Of a stretch of DNA of 64,000 nucleotides, positions 30,401-45,400 are shown one piece after another (position 1 is the first letter of the stretch; every line of letters begins with the position of its first letter). Both the position numbers and the translations under genes were made by a program. The notes beneath the pieces are model-generated. The model saw only the letters and a program-made list of their open reading frames with translations. It did not search any database and was not told the origin of the DNA. This DNA comes from Antedon mediterranea (lineage: Eukaryota; Echinodermata; Crinoidea; Comatulida; Antedonidae), in contig NC_092671.1 in the NCBI RefSeq assembly GCF_964355755.1, positions 375,001 to 439,000 on the forward strand, given 5' to 3'.

Positions 30401-33400
30401 ATAATATGTCTAATATAGAGACAATGGAAAATAAGTGAAAGGGAACCAAATGATATACTCATTTTAGTCTATTCATTCAAAGGCTAAATTAATTAATAAC
30501 TGAAGTATACCTGTCAGTCCAGTACATCATATCTCCTAGAATAGTGATAGAGAATGGATCCAGCAGGCCTGAATCTATAAAAGGATGTCGATCTGTACCA
30601 TCAATCTTTATTCTTTCAATTCTGTTCAGCTGTGCTTCACACCAATAAATATAATCCTCTTCATAATCAATTGTTATGCCATTTGGCCAAGATATAGTTG
30701 TGTTTACAAGTACCATACGCTCAGTGCCTGCCAGAGTGCTTCTCTCTATCTTGGCATTTCTACCCCAGTCTGACCAAAACAGCAATCTAAAAATAGAGCA
30801 AATATATTATAGTGCAAAAGTATAGTTAGAAAACAAAATCTCAATACATCCATCTTCAAATCACATCCACATTGATACTGTTCTTGTTTCCAAAAATAGT
30901 AAACTTGTAATGACATTCTGTTTATGGACTTACCCCTTTTGTGGATAGACTGCAATTGATCGTGGCTTCTCTAAATCATCTGATATCAAAACATAGCGAT
31001 ATGACCCATTGAAATCAGCAACCTCAATAAGGTCAAGTTGCTGATCTGTCCAGTAAATATTTCCTACAAAATAAATTTAATATTATTTAGAATCTAATGT
31101 CAGATTATTAGCATTCAGTGTAGCATCCACATGGAAGGAACAGCTTAATGTTCTATCCAAAGGATGAGGTAATTGGAAGTATTCTTATGCCTTTTCATGT
31201 CAGTCCTTATCAGTATGGGATCTACCTCCTCTATAGGAGACAGTTTCAAACCATTTAATAAAATGTAATGACACATTCAGGGGTCCCAAGTCTACCGCTA
31301 CTCGCGGTAGTCTACCGCTTTTAGTACCCATCTACCGCGCTACCGCTATCTCGACGTTTTCTACCGCATTTTGATTTTTTTACCGCATTTTCAAATTTCC
31401 CCATATTTTTGGCCAAATTGATTTACGGTTACACCCAGGCTCAGCCCAGGTCAACAATAGTCAATACAAAAGTGAGGCAGGATGTTGAAACAATGTCTAT
31501 TCATGTAGTCTCCGTGGTCTATTATTGTATTTTTATTTGTATGCACTGCCTTTGTTAAACCGTAACAATAATATAAACATGCACGGTACTACACGCCGGA
31601 CGTAGAAAAAAAAAGAAGCGTGCAACCAACCGTGAATCAATCACGTGGTAACCGGAATACGCGATTATCAATTTTGGGAGGATTCAAGTTTTAACTAAAT
31701 AAACGCTTTGATTACACAGTGGTTGAGACACGTTTTTAATAGTTATTACATTTTCAAACACCCTCATAATTAATGGACTCTACCAATGTTGATCCGCTGC
31801 AAAGAACAACAGATCGCACATCGCACGAGGTTGTTGAGGCGGTGTTTTATTTGGTTTTAATGTACGATCCGATAATACGAACATGTTAAAATGATTTAAA
31901 AGGCATATGGATTTGCCAAGCAAGTAGGCCTACGTTTAATAAAAATTTACCTAAGATTGTCGTAAGCTCTTTTGTTCAAACTTGTTATTTATATTGCAAT
32001 AATCCACCCGTTCCGGCATGCACGCTAGGCCTCTATTCTGTTCTAGCCTATGCCTACTCATCGATCGGTCGATGGTGGGGAATTTCCCAGCGATAAGAAA
32101 TCGGCGAAATAGCTCATAAACGGCCTACATTTTAATGTTATATCTTTAATGCCAGTGTAATTACGTATGGATAAAACAATATAAAACTCAATGTTTTTCA
32201 TCTGAAATAATATGTTAACTCGCGTAATGTAGCATAAGACGGATTCGGAATAGTTTATTTCGATTGTTTTTGGGTTTTAAACTGGTGGTAGCTAGCTAGG
32301 GCCTAGTAGTAGAAGCCCTAGGCCTATGCTAGGCCTGTGCCTAAAAAAAATGAGTAAATTCTATTGAGCAATACTATCATGTGTAAATATTGTACATTAT
32401 GTAATTAAGTTAAATTATTTTATATACTGAATTTTAGTTAAAATACAGTATATATTTTTTTAATTCTTTGTACTGAGGATGTGTCCATAAAAAAAATAAG
32501 AATGTAAAAATAATGATGGATAAACCTATGTAAAAATTAAACCAACTTATGTGTAAATATTGTATATACTGTATATGTAACATATTTAGTTAATTAGGAG
32601 ACGTAAACGACACGCGTGTTGATTTTCAATTTCCCGCGCGTTGACTTTCGACGCCCTGACGAATTGAATGTGGTTCACGACAAAATCTCCTGCGAATGGA
32701 CTTTCCCAAGTTGGGACCTCTGCACATTACATACACATTGTCAAGGAGTGACAATGGACACAAAAAAGCAACAAACATAAAAATATCAATCAAATATTTT
32801 CAATCAAATATTATCAAACAAACAAACATTGACAATAAACAAACAAATATTTCATATCTTTCTTTAATGAAATGTGATCACTTACCAGATATCCAATCAT
32901 AAGCAATACCTTCTACACGTCCCAATCCATCGCTGATAATACTCTGACGATCCGATAGATCTCTTTTAATGCGCCTGATTCGACTTGCTTGTGTATCAAC
33001 CCAGTAGATATAATCATTTTCTGTAATAGTATAATTCAAATAAGTTAATTGCTTTTGTGTTAATCACATGAACTAAAAAAGGGTCACATGACAAAATACA
33101 TCATGTCAACTCTTTATCACAGCAACTTAAGACGTTGTTGTTTTATTGGTTAAATATCATAGTGTAACATTAGGAAAATACAAATCTGGTTTTCAAAAAA
33201 TATAATACAACTTACTATAGTCAAAATCAATAGACACACTCAACGCTGTACCAGTAATAGGAGTAAGTGCTTGCTCAAATGTGTCATTCAATGTTAATCC
33301 TTGTATACTGCTGTCCACAGAGTATAACAGAAACGATCTAATACCTGTAAACACAAGAATAACATACAGTTGATTTAGAATACATATTGCAAATATCTAC

Positions 33401-36400
33401 TAAATTGCTTTATAGATGACAATGCAATAGATCCTTAGGTAGAGATCATTTTAATCATAAAACTAAAATCTATGACATATTAATGTGAAAAACCTGTATA
33501 TTCTTACTTATTCCTACCACACAACTAAAAGGCTGTAATTTGACAATTTGTATTATGATTCTACTATGGTACAAAACATATCTAAAAATTGTATCTTGTA
33601 CAGTATCTTGTATAGAATAGAAATGGGAAAGTGTATGCAGGAAAAACATTTCAATCAATCCATTCGAAGCCTTAATTAATAATAATTGGTTATCCGCAAC
33701 GAAGTTGCTGGATAACCCCTTGTGATTGTACGAAATCATATTCTTCTTTTTTTTTTTATTCTTCTTTCTTTCTGTAATATTTTGTGTTACGCGTATCTCT
33801 AAAACTTGCAAACATAACGTTTCGTAACTTTCTCAACATATCCCCATTCACGTGAAGTTGTGCAGCGAAGGTTTTCACGACGTTTGCAATTGCGCAACGT
33901 GACTTTCGCGCGTTTTTATGAATTTCGCGTATTTAACATAGGTCAAAAACCAAATAAGATGTTTAATTGAAACTTAGCAAAAGTTTAATTTATATCATGC
34001 GCTAACTTTCTATGGATTAAAAATTGCATGTAACATTAGAAAGTGTGCGCATAAACGGCGTTTGAAAATTTAAAATGCTTCAAATCAATGCGATGTGGAG
34101 TGCAACCGACTTTGGTATCAGAGGTACCGGGTTCGAATCCCGTCACGGGAAACCAATTACATAAAATGATTTATTTGGTTATTACACCGAAAGAGCAGTT
34201 TTAGTTTTGAATAGGATACTTTTTGGAAAAGTCATAACTGAAAAGTACTTGAATGCGCAAGATACGTTTTGTTGCGGGCGGATAACCAAACTCGTCCTCA
34301 AGTGACGAGTTCCATGTCTAGTTAATAATTAGTACTTACCAATACAACTTATCTGATCTGCATCCAACACATATCCTGTTGTACATAAACAAGTCTTGGT
34401 GCTCTCTGATATTGGTAGACACATCTGTTGACACGTGGAGTTAGTACAAGCATTTGTTGTAGCTATGTGGGACAAAAAACAACATTCTAGGCTAGAAAAC
34501 ATACATTTCAATTTGTATCAACATATTTGATTCCAAAGCCAAGGCAACACTTGTATACCAGATTCTCTGATAACTCTTAAATACTAGAGAACTCCAAAAG
34601 AACAGCAAATTGTCCGGTTTTACCATACTTAAATTTTAAATGAAAAATAAACATAATTGCAACACACCTGTTTGTGCTTTTGGATCATAAACTAACAACT
34701 CTTTAATATCAGCATAATCCTCCTTAATAGTTGTTACTGTCTTTTCTTCAGTAAATGTTACAGAAAAGATACTGCTTGAGTTATCAGCCCAATACAAGTG
34801 ATCCTTGTGAGCAGCAAGAGCAATAGGATCATTACTAACACTGTAAAAGATGGACTGTTCTGTACTTTGTAGATTATACATTCCAATTTGTCCACTATCA
34901 GCCCAGTATAATGTATTTCCATCTGTACTTAAAACAATACCTGAAAAATAAAATAACACAATACAATGTTTTAAAACATGTGCTGCAATTAAATGTTAAG
35001 ATACTACTGCATTTAATCCCCATTGGAGTAATTAGTAGGATAGTAGTATTTTAAGAAGTTCAAGTTGGTTGGGTCTAACTTTCAGGCAACAAAGGTGTTC
35101 TCATTTATATATTTCCGCATTGTTGCTGGACGATTTAGAAATTCTTTCCTTGGGCTTAGAAATTAATAAATTAAAGATACTTAAACAATAGAAATTACTT
35201 TTTGCTTTGTTAAGGTTGTTTATAGGTAGTGTAACAACTTGTGTTCCATTCATAGTTGACTGTTTAATTGTTCCGTTGTTTATCCAGTACATTAGTCTGT
35301 GGAAATAATATGGGACACATAATATAACTGATGTATGTTTCATGAACACTACAGGAATGTCATGTTACAGTACTGTATATTCCTATCCCTAAATTAAATT
35401 TTGTGTGTGACATTTAGATAGAATGTAGAGCCTATTTACACCTACAGATGCTTTCATATTATACATGACATACAACTCTTTAGGTCACTTTCGATTGTAG
35501 TCATAACTACTCAAGTCTGAAGATATTCTATAGGGTAAATCTCAGGGCTGGTTGCAAAATAAGATTGCTAAGCTCTAGTATCATAGTGTTAGACCACTTA
35601 CCCCTTATCTGGTTGCAAAATAAGATTACTAGGATCTTCTAAGCCATTGATAACCACATTTCTGTAGCTACCATCTACTTTAGCAACGTTAATCTGGCCA
35701 TCGTTTAGGCTTTTACTTGTCCACATAATGTTACCAGTGATCCAATCCAAAGCAATACTAGTTCCTCCTGTGACACCTAAATATTGAAGAAAATGATATT
35801 ATCAACCAGGTGCATCATTTTGTACCAAGCGAGACAGGAACCAAGAATATTTTCTATATCACACTACTGTGACAATATTTAATATGATTTTTAAACCTTC
35901 AATTATGAAAAAGAACAATAATGTACACTTTGTGGTGCACCATGTAACCTGTTATTGTTAATATGGAGATTGCTGTAGTAAAACAACCAAAACATTGAGA
36001 ATTCTCAACCTAATTTGCTTTTGAGGAATAACATCTAGTGTCACTGCCATGCAAACTGTACACAAAATCCGCACTTTGTGGTGTTTTTACTTTAACTGAT
36101 TAGCTTTATACTATTAATATATATATATATATATTAGTATATAATACTACTAATCTACTCCCAAATTGTTTAAAGTTATATCTACACAATCAAACTAGTT
36201 TAACAAAAAAAAGTGTGATGTGTCCAAATATGGTAGTGATATACTTAAATACGGTAGTGATATGACATCACCATGTCCATATATGGGCACATCACATGTA
36301 GTCATGTAGACAGAGCTTTAACCTTCTAAATAATTCACTGAATAAGTAATGGTGTACAAACATACCAGCTATAACAGTTTGTAGGCCTGTTCCATTTATG

Positions 36401-39400
36401 AAGGCTCTGCTTATTGTTTTCCTGTTGATATCAACCCAGTAAAACCTGTTTTCTTTTGATGAACATGTTATGGAACTGACATTAAGAATGCGTGGAAGTG
36501 TCCATGATGGAATCACACTAAAATCACCATCATTAAGGTCAACGCCTCGAATTACGGTTGGTTTCAGGATCACAAGGAATGCCATATCATCTGCAAACAC
36601 ATTTGACATTAATATTTTTTTTTCAGATTTTTGGTTTTTTTTATAAACGCACATATTAGGTATAGTGTTTCATCATTTTGCATTTATTTATTTGCGTATA
36701 TATTGCATTGAAAAAGAAGTTTAATATCCTTTTATAATTTTTTTTTCTTTGAAATCTTTCATGTGACAAGAAACCTTTTTCTTCTAGCACATGATATTCA
36801 AAAATGTCTTTAACATGTCTAAATCATATGTATTGTTATTATTAAAATTAATAAATGCTCTTGAAATGAAAAATAAAAATATATATAATATAAAACGATT
36901 ATTATTATAAAAAAAACACTATGGTATAAAAAAAAATTCCTGATCATTGTATAATCAGTGTTATTCTCACTTTCACATTTTTTCATATCTGGTCCAAGTT
37001 TCATCATGTGAGGACATAGACATGCCGGTTCATTTCCATTCAACAAACACAGATGTGAACAACCTCCATTATTTTCACATGGATTAGCAGCTGTAAAATA
37101 AACACATTACATTACATTTATAATAATCAATTTATATTATAATTCATTTATAATAATCAATTTATATTATAATTTATATTATAATTTATATTATAATTTA
37201 TATTGCCACAAATTTAAATACTTTCAAAAAATTATTGGTGTGATTTATTATTTATTTTGTACTCTTATCACAAATGTAATTAAGGTTTCTGTTCATATAT
37301 TTTTGTTCTCTAATTTGTTATTTTTAAAATTTGTTATTTTTAAAATTTGTTATTTTTAAATGTGTAATGTACTACTGTTAGTTGATCACGGCCTTGTAGA
37401 AGAACACCTTTATGGTGACACAAGCTTTTCCGTGTTAAAATAAAGTATTTATTATTATTATTATTATTATTATAATTTATATTATAATTTATATTATAAT
37501 AGCCCTAAACCAAAATCTCCTCCTAAACTGCAAGTCCGATACTAGCGTCATTATGGGGCACATTTTAATTCCCTTTTATCCATTAAGCTATATTAGAAAA
37601 TTTATTTTAAAAGGAATATAATTTACTTATTTTATACTCTTATTTAAATAAATAGGTCTACAAAGGTGTAAAGGATTAGGAAGCACCACGTGGCAACAGT
37701 ATAAATAAATCAAATTTAATCTTTCTCTTTATCTATTAATATATGTAGCACCATTTCTTAATCCTTTAAGCTTAATCACCGTGAACCAGCATGTTAGCCA
37801 GGGATCATGGTCGGGGCATGGCTTAACTTATGAATGAACAACACACTGTGATAACCATGATGTTTAGTAGAGACAAGTACTTCCTTGATTGCCACAAGAT
37901 TGGCAGACAATTGGCAGATGTTAAGGATGTAATTCAAAAGCAATACAAATGATTTTGGTTTTTTAAACCACTAGTAATTGATATAACATACTATTGCAAT
38001 GTGTGCTCACTGACGATTGAGTATGTTCTATTGGTATACATGCAGGTGTGTCCTTACATATTTAAATATGGATTTTTCTATGTAGGACATACACTACCAA
38101 CGTTCCATGGCAACCCCAATTTGACAAAATATTAAAGGAAATGTTCACAGCAACAGATTGCATGTGCAGATGTTTGTTACGCTTCATTGATTCGTAGTGT
38201 TATAACGAATGTTGCCATAACAAAAACTGATTTAAATTGAGGTTTGTTTATTCAATTTGGTAGTAATTAATCTTCTATATACATATTCTTTTATTCTGGA
38301 TAGTTATTCTATATATCATTTACCTTTTGGTTGCCTGTATGGATGTACAACATGTATATCGAATGGTTGAGTCTGAGTCTTTTGTACAGGTTGTAGGTCA
38401 TCTCCGGTCCATTTACGAGCCTTGTATACCATATTAGTTCTCCAGTCAGACCAGTATAAATAACCTTCAAACAATGTAATTGCAAATGGATGGTACAAAT
38501 ACTGATGGCCTTTAAGTATGGTGATTATATCACTGCCATTGTAATATGCAGAGTGAATGCTATCAGATCTGAAATAAAGTAAATTCAATTTTTAATATTA
38601 CATGGCACATAGCAAAATAATTTTAATGCTGGGCTTTTCAACTACAGTAGAAACAGAACTTTTTTTAAAGGCCAAAAAGCCACATTATTCTTTACCTGCC
38701 TCCCTAGGCCTGACAAAGCCAAATTATTCTTTACCTGCCTCCCTAGGCCTGACAAAGCCAAATTATTCTTTACCTGCCTCCCTAGGCCTGACAAAGCCAA
38801 ATTATTCTTTACCTGCCTCCCTAGGCCTGACAAAGCCAAATTATTCTTTACCTGCCTCCCTAGGCCTGACAAAGCCAAATTATTCTTTACCTGCCTCCCT
38901 AGGCCTGACAAAACATTGAAAATACCAGAATTATTTGGAAAACCAGATTATTATGCCAGCACAAGGATGTCCAGTATTAGGAGACTGAAATTCCAGTAGT
39001 CCTTCTCTGTTTTGCCAGAGACATGGTTAATACTACTGAACCTAAAATGATTTTTAAACAGTTTTACAAATATGTTTATCAAAATACCTTGCATCAATCC
39101 ATAAGATTCTATCTTCTTCATAATCAAGGGTCAATCCATTTGGCCAACCCCCTGACATGTCAGCTACAGTAACAACAACAGTCCTGTTCATGCCACTCAT
39201 TGATGCTGACTCAATACGTGGTAAGTTGTTGTCCCAGTCTGTCCAAAACATGATGCTGTAGAAGCAATAGAGAAATCAATCTATGTAAAAGTATTGGGAA
39301 GGTAATTCAGACTCATTTGTGAGTGATGAACCCTCCAAAAACATGCAATTCAGTATTGGCTAAGGAAATTGAGATGAGCACAACATTAGCAAATAAAGCT

Positions 39401-42400
39401 TTGCTTTCAATATACCTTACTTTGCGTTACCTATGGAGTTTATGGTTGTCTTTCTGTTTAACTTTCGGTTAAAGTTCAATGTATAAGCTTGAATCTAACA
39501 TATTTACCCTTTTCTTGAATCTAATGCAATTGCTCTTGGACTCTCCATATTGCCAGCTATCACTGTTGTCCTACTAGAACCATTCAGCTTAGCCACTTCA
39601 ATTTGATCCAATAGACTGTCAACCCAGTACAAGTTTTGCCCAATCCAGTCCACAGCAAGACCCTCAGCTGTAGCTAGGCCTGATGACACTACTACAGTAC
39701 GACCAGTCAGTTCAGAACCTTCTAATAATTCAAATTAAAAACTTGTTACTTATTTAAAAGCAATCAACAAAATATAGAACTAGCTACAGTATTAGGTACA
39801 CTCTCTTTTAAAGCTCTGTCTACACTATCAAACTACTTTGACAAATAAGGTATGTTATGTTGTTTGATTTATAAAGCGCTTATACAATCAACAGATTGTC
39901 TCAAAGCGCTGACAGAAAAAACAGATATTACAAAGAAAAAAGATGGGTTTTTAAGAGTGTTTTGAAAACTATGAAGTGCCTAAATATGGTAGTGATATGC
40001 ATGAATATGGTATTAATTTATGAGACCGTCATGTCCATATATGGGAACATCACATAAAGTTTGATAGTGTAGCCAGAGCTTAAGTAATGTGTGTAAAATA
40101 TGATTCATACCGGATAATGTGTCATTTGTGAAATAAGCACGATAGATCTTGTCATCTACAACATCAGTCCAAAACACAGAGTTTTCAGCTTGGTAAAAGT
40201 CTAGTGCGATTGTGTTCCTCATTCCACTTACTAATATACCATACTCCTCAGTTCGCAAATCATAGAAGCGAAGTTGATGTCGATTCGAAAATACCAACAT
40301 TGGTGAAAATGTATCTACAGGCAATAAAGAACAAAATTAGTAGTAAAAAATCTAAAGTATAACAAGCATTTTAAAATATTCGATATTCAAAATTTTAAAT
40401 AGCTGTACTCAAGCATTAATGCTGAAAACATCCTTCACCCAACCTCTTCCAAATATACTGTTGTATTCAAAATGGGTAAGTTTATACCAGTATCAGATTA
40501 GCTTATTTTGTATTAAAGATGGGTAAGTTTATACCAGTGTCAGATTAGCTTATTTTGTATTAAAGATGGGTAAGTTTATACCAGTGTCAGATTAGTTTAT
40601 TTTGTATTAAAGATGGGTAAGTTTATACCAGTGTCAGATTAGTTTATTTTGTATTAAAGATGGGTAAGTTTATACCAGTGTCAGATTAGTTTATTTTGTA
40701 TTAAAGATGGGTAAGTTTATACCAGTGTCAGATTAGCTTATTTTGTATTAAAGATGGGTAAGTTTATACCAGTGTCAGATTAGCTCATTTTGTATTAAAG
40801 ATGGGTAAGTTTATACCAGTATCAGATTAGCTTATTTTGTATTAAAGATGGGTAAGTTTATACCAGTGTCAGATTAGATTTGTAGGCAGGATATTTTTAG
40901 ACTTACCATTTGCTTTACACGTCCATCTATCACCCGTCTGTTGATATCCATCATAACAACTACATGTATAGTTTCCTTTTAGGTTTGTACATTGTTGGCT
41001 GCAACGTTTCTTTTCACACATATTCATATCTGGAAGCCAAACAAAATTTATGTGAATCCACCTTTGCTTCTGATTTTATTTTCTCACAACTCAATAATAT
41101 CCATTCAAGGAAAAATGTTTCACAAAACTTGTTTTTGCCTAATTGAGTAATAACCAAATTCATAATGGGTTTATTTCAGAATATTATAGTATAGCCATGT
41201 AATACATTGTCAAAGTGCAATACAATACATTCAGCTCTTATACTTTAAAACAACAAGTAACTACAACTGAAGTAAACAATTGTAAAACATACCTGGTTCA
41301 CATGTGCTCAAATCCGATGGATTAAGTTTAAAACCTTCTGGGCATGTGCAGTAGTGGCCAACTGGGGCATTCTGGCAGCCATGACTACATTGCATTGTGG
41401 GATGTGTGCATGCATCAATGTCTGAAAATAGAGGTGGAACAGTGTAAATTTTTCCTTCCAATTATTAGGTTTGGCGCTACTGCAGTTTCGCACTACATCG
41501 CTTTATTTTTTTCTCACACCCACATCATACAATTTTTTGTAACATGTTTCCATGATTTAGCCACCGTTATATTTACCTTTATCACAATAAAAAATGCCTT
41601 TCAAAACAGCTCCATTTCCGCGAATACCTTGATCGAACTGTGGCCATTTTAAAATCAGAAAATTGCCAGAAATCAATGTATGTTTTATTTTCTGTTTTTC
41701 TTTTTAAATTGCAAAGAGTGGTTTTTATAAAGAACCAGCTAGCTGTACATATCAAAACGGTGACGATATGAGTCTGTACATAAAACATTGATAGGGCCTA
41801 TTAATATGAATAATAATACTAATATTAATAATTAAATATTAATTAAACCTCTCTTTCGCCAGCTGAAAATATTTCTTGCCTTTCAAAACTAAATAGGCCT
41901 AGGCCTATATATGTGTAATCGGATTTTATAACACTGGCCTCTATAGTTTCTACATTTTTTGGGGAAAATGAAGCATACATTCTGGCAATTAAGTGATAAA
42001 TATAAGATGGCGAACATTTTGCAGTGTGTTGACATCGAGTTCAGTATTGTTTAAAATGTTTTGAAAAGTATTGTTATTTAAAAAAAGTTATTTCGTAAGT
42101 GGTCGAATCGTATAAACATGTTACATAATATTATGTTGTGAGTGTAAATAAGAAAAATTTAGGTGAGAAATCGAAGATATAACGGTGTGGTGCGAAACTG
42201 CAGTAGCGCCATTAGGTTTTAATTATATCAAACACCCCTATTAACACTTTGACTGCCAAACACGAAGATCTTCGTTTTTGGAAACACAACGCTTGACTGC
42301 CAAACACGAAGATCTTCGTTTTTCGCGTTTTTTTACGAAATCCGGTAGATAGGTTAATTATTGGTATATACTATAAATAAATAAAAACACTATATTCGGT

Positions 42401-45400
42401 CTGGACCGTGAATAATTTACTCTTTGAAAGTAACTAATCTGGTTACGAACGATTGTCAAAATGGTACCTGTCGAAATAACATACACCGCGCATCACAGTA
42501 GCGCGTACAGCGATGGTTTGGCGCATTGTGTATCGGTCGCGCGCTAGCTATGCCGCCGAAGCATTACAAAGGTTTATGTGGATTGGCATGTTTGTTTGTT
42601 ATCTGAATAAAAAATAATGGATGAATTTTCAATATGAAGTCTTTAATTTTATTATTGTATGTATACCCTAATTGTTTTGGTGTTTCACTGTAAAAGTGGC
42701 CGAGTTTCACGCAACAAACTTGTTTAGAAATGGTATGAATATTATCATCAGTTTACTAGCTAGGCTAGTAGTACTAGGCTATAGCCTAGGCCTAGTCGTA
42801 AAACGGTTCCGGACCAACTTTAGGCCTAGTTAACTAGGCCTGGTGTCTTTACTATGTGGATTTTGGCGAAACATTGATGCAAGATTTATGATTTATAAAA
42901 TGTAATACATTTTTCGATAGTGATAACTTGTTTTTATGCCGTGTAACAGTAAGTAACTTTTTTGTTGTTTGTTGATCTCACCGGGCGATATTTTCATATT
43001 GTGATGTCTTGCACAAAATCGCGGATATCTCGAAAAACTCAAAAAGTGGGTTACTTTCATTTTACTATTACGATTTACATAATGCGATTTGAAAATCGTT
43101 CTAGGTACCATTGTAAAGCTAAAATCTTTATGATTATTTTAGTCTAAATTACATGTAAATAAGATCACATACATAGTTTCAATCAGCTTTAATAAAAACA
43201 TCGAATTGGGCTATAAACGCTAGCGGTGGCAGTTTCTAACTGGAAAAACCTCTGGCAGTCAAAGTGTTAAAGGCCACATTTGAGTGAAATAAAGTGTTCA
43301 TATGTTTTAACATTACAGTCAAACCTATTCAGGGGACACTCCACTTTTGTGGGTGCCGAAGTTGTCCTGTTACAAATTGGAAAGCATTTCATTCTAAAGA
43401 AAAATATTTGTATACGTACCACAATCAAATGCTTCATCATATCCATTAGGACAATGGACATCACCATCACATAGATTGACCAATGGGATGCAGAGCGTGT
43501 GATTTGGACATTGCCAAGCTCCATTGTCACAAAGCTTTGGTGCTTTGCAAAAACAAAACAAAAATGTTTCAATGTACAATAATATTTCAAAAATAATCAA
43601 TTCGTAAAAACTATGGTGATTTAAACAAAATACATTTATTATTGACTTGGTAAACTAATCATTGGTTGATATTGTTATCAGATTTAAAACTTACGACAGG
43701 TTCTGTCGCCTTCGTCACTAGCGTCATCACAATCATTGTCATCATCACACTTCCAATCAAGAGGAATACATAAACCGTTGTTACACTGAAACTCATCATT
43801 GTCACAAACATACACAATGGTTCCTAAAAACATTAACAATTTAATATAATCAATCATATCTTTATTTATTGAAATTGTTCAATTCAATTCAAAATTTAAT
43901 TTCACCACAACAGAAAAAAAGTATATAGATAAATAAATATTAACATTTGAGTGAAATTGGTACCCACTGACTTGTTTCAAAATGAATCATACTTTTTGAA
44001 ACAGTTCACAAATGTAACTCACCACAATCCACCTCGTCCGACCCATCAAGACAATCTTCTTTAGAATCACAAATGTATTCTATATTTATACAATTTCCAG
44101 AACCACAATCAAACTCTGATTCATGACATTTAGAAGGTGAGGGAGCTGAAAAAACAAGAAATAAATATGTAAGCATTATTCAATATAAAACTGAAACCAA
44201 CAATTCACAACTACGAAATAAATTAGAATCTGATGTGAATGTGTTCCTAGAATTATATGTTATATGTTTTCTTTGATCTAATAGGAGGACTTTTGTCAGA
44301 GATAACATTCTTGATATCTATGCCTCATTACTTCTTCTGAGAAAGCACAATTCAGTGATAAACAATAATAAAGTTTAATTACCAATTCATATTGTAAACT
44401 TTTAAACTGCCTGATTGACAGCTTTCAACATGAATATCATTAAAACTTACTACAACTAGGTAATGCTTCATCACTGCCGTCTGCACAGTCGTCCACACCA
44501 TTACATACAAATTCTAAATCTATGCATTGTAGAGAATCACATGTGAACTGTGTATCATTGCTACAGCTATACTGGCAAAACAACTCGTCAGAATTATCGC
44601 CACAATCGTTATCAGTATCGCAACGCCAATCATGGTTTATACACCGTCCATTAGTACATGAGAACTCATTCTCTTCACATGATTCGTAAACACAAGCAAT
44701 TTCATCGCTGTTATCTCCACAGTCATCCTCTCGATCACAAACCCAGACTGGTAAAATGCATTTGTCATTGTCACAGGAAAACTCATCAGGTGAACATGTA
44801 ATTGCTTTAAATAAAAATATAAATTATTGAATTTATTAATTAAAAATACTTTATAATGGTAACCAACATACATTTTTATTGTAATCAACGTTACAACATA
44901 ACATCTTCTTCATTTAAAGTTAATAATAAATGTTAAACCAACGTCTCACATTCTCCTACTTACATTGACATACTGTGTCATCTTCATCGACCCCATCATG
45001 ACAATCACAATCACCATCACACTGGTACTTACATTGACATAATGTCTCATCTTCATCACTCCCATCATGACAATCACAATCACTATCACACTGGTACTTA
45101 CATTGACATAATGTCTCATCTTCATCACTCCCATCATGACACTCAGAATCACCATCACACTGGTACTTACATTGACATAATGTCTCATCTTCATCGCCTC
45201 CATCATGACAATCAGAATCACCATCACACTGGTACTTACATTGACATAATGTCTCATCTTCATCGCCTCCATCATGACAATCAGAATCACCATCAGACTG
45301 GTACTTACATTGACATAATGTCTCATCTTCATCGCCTCCATCATGACAATCAGAATTACCATCACACTGGTACTTACATTGACGTAATGTCTCATCTTCA

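Noticed and set aside
34110-34153. Complete tRNA gene
   Set aside because: Only the T-arm and part of the acceptor-like end are present; no A box or anticodon arm could be folded.
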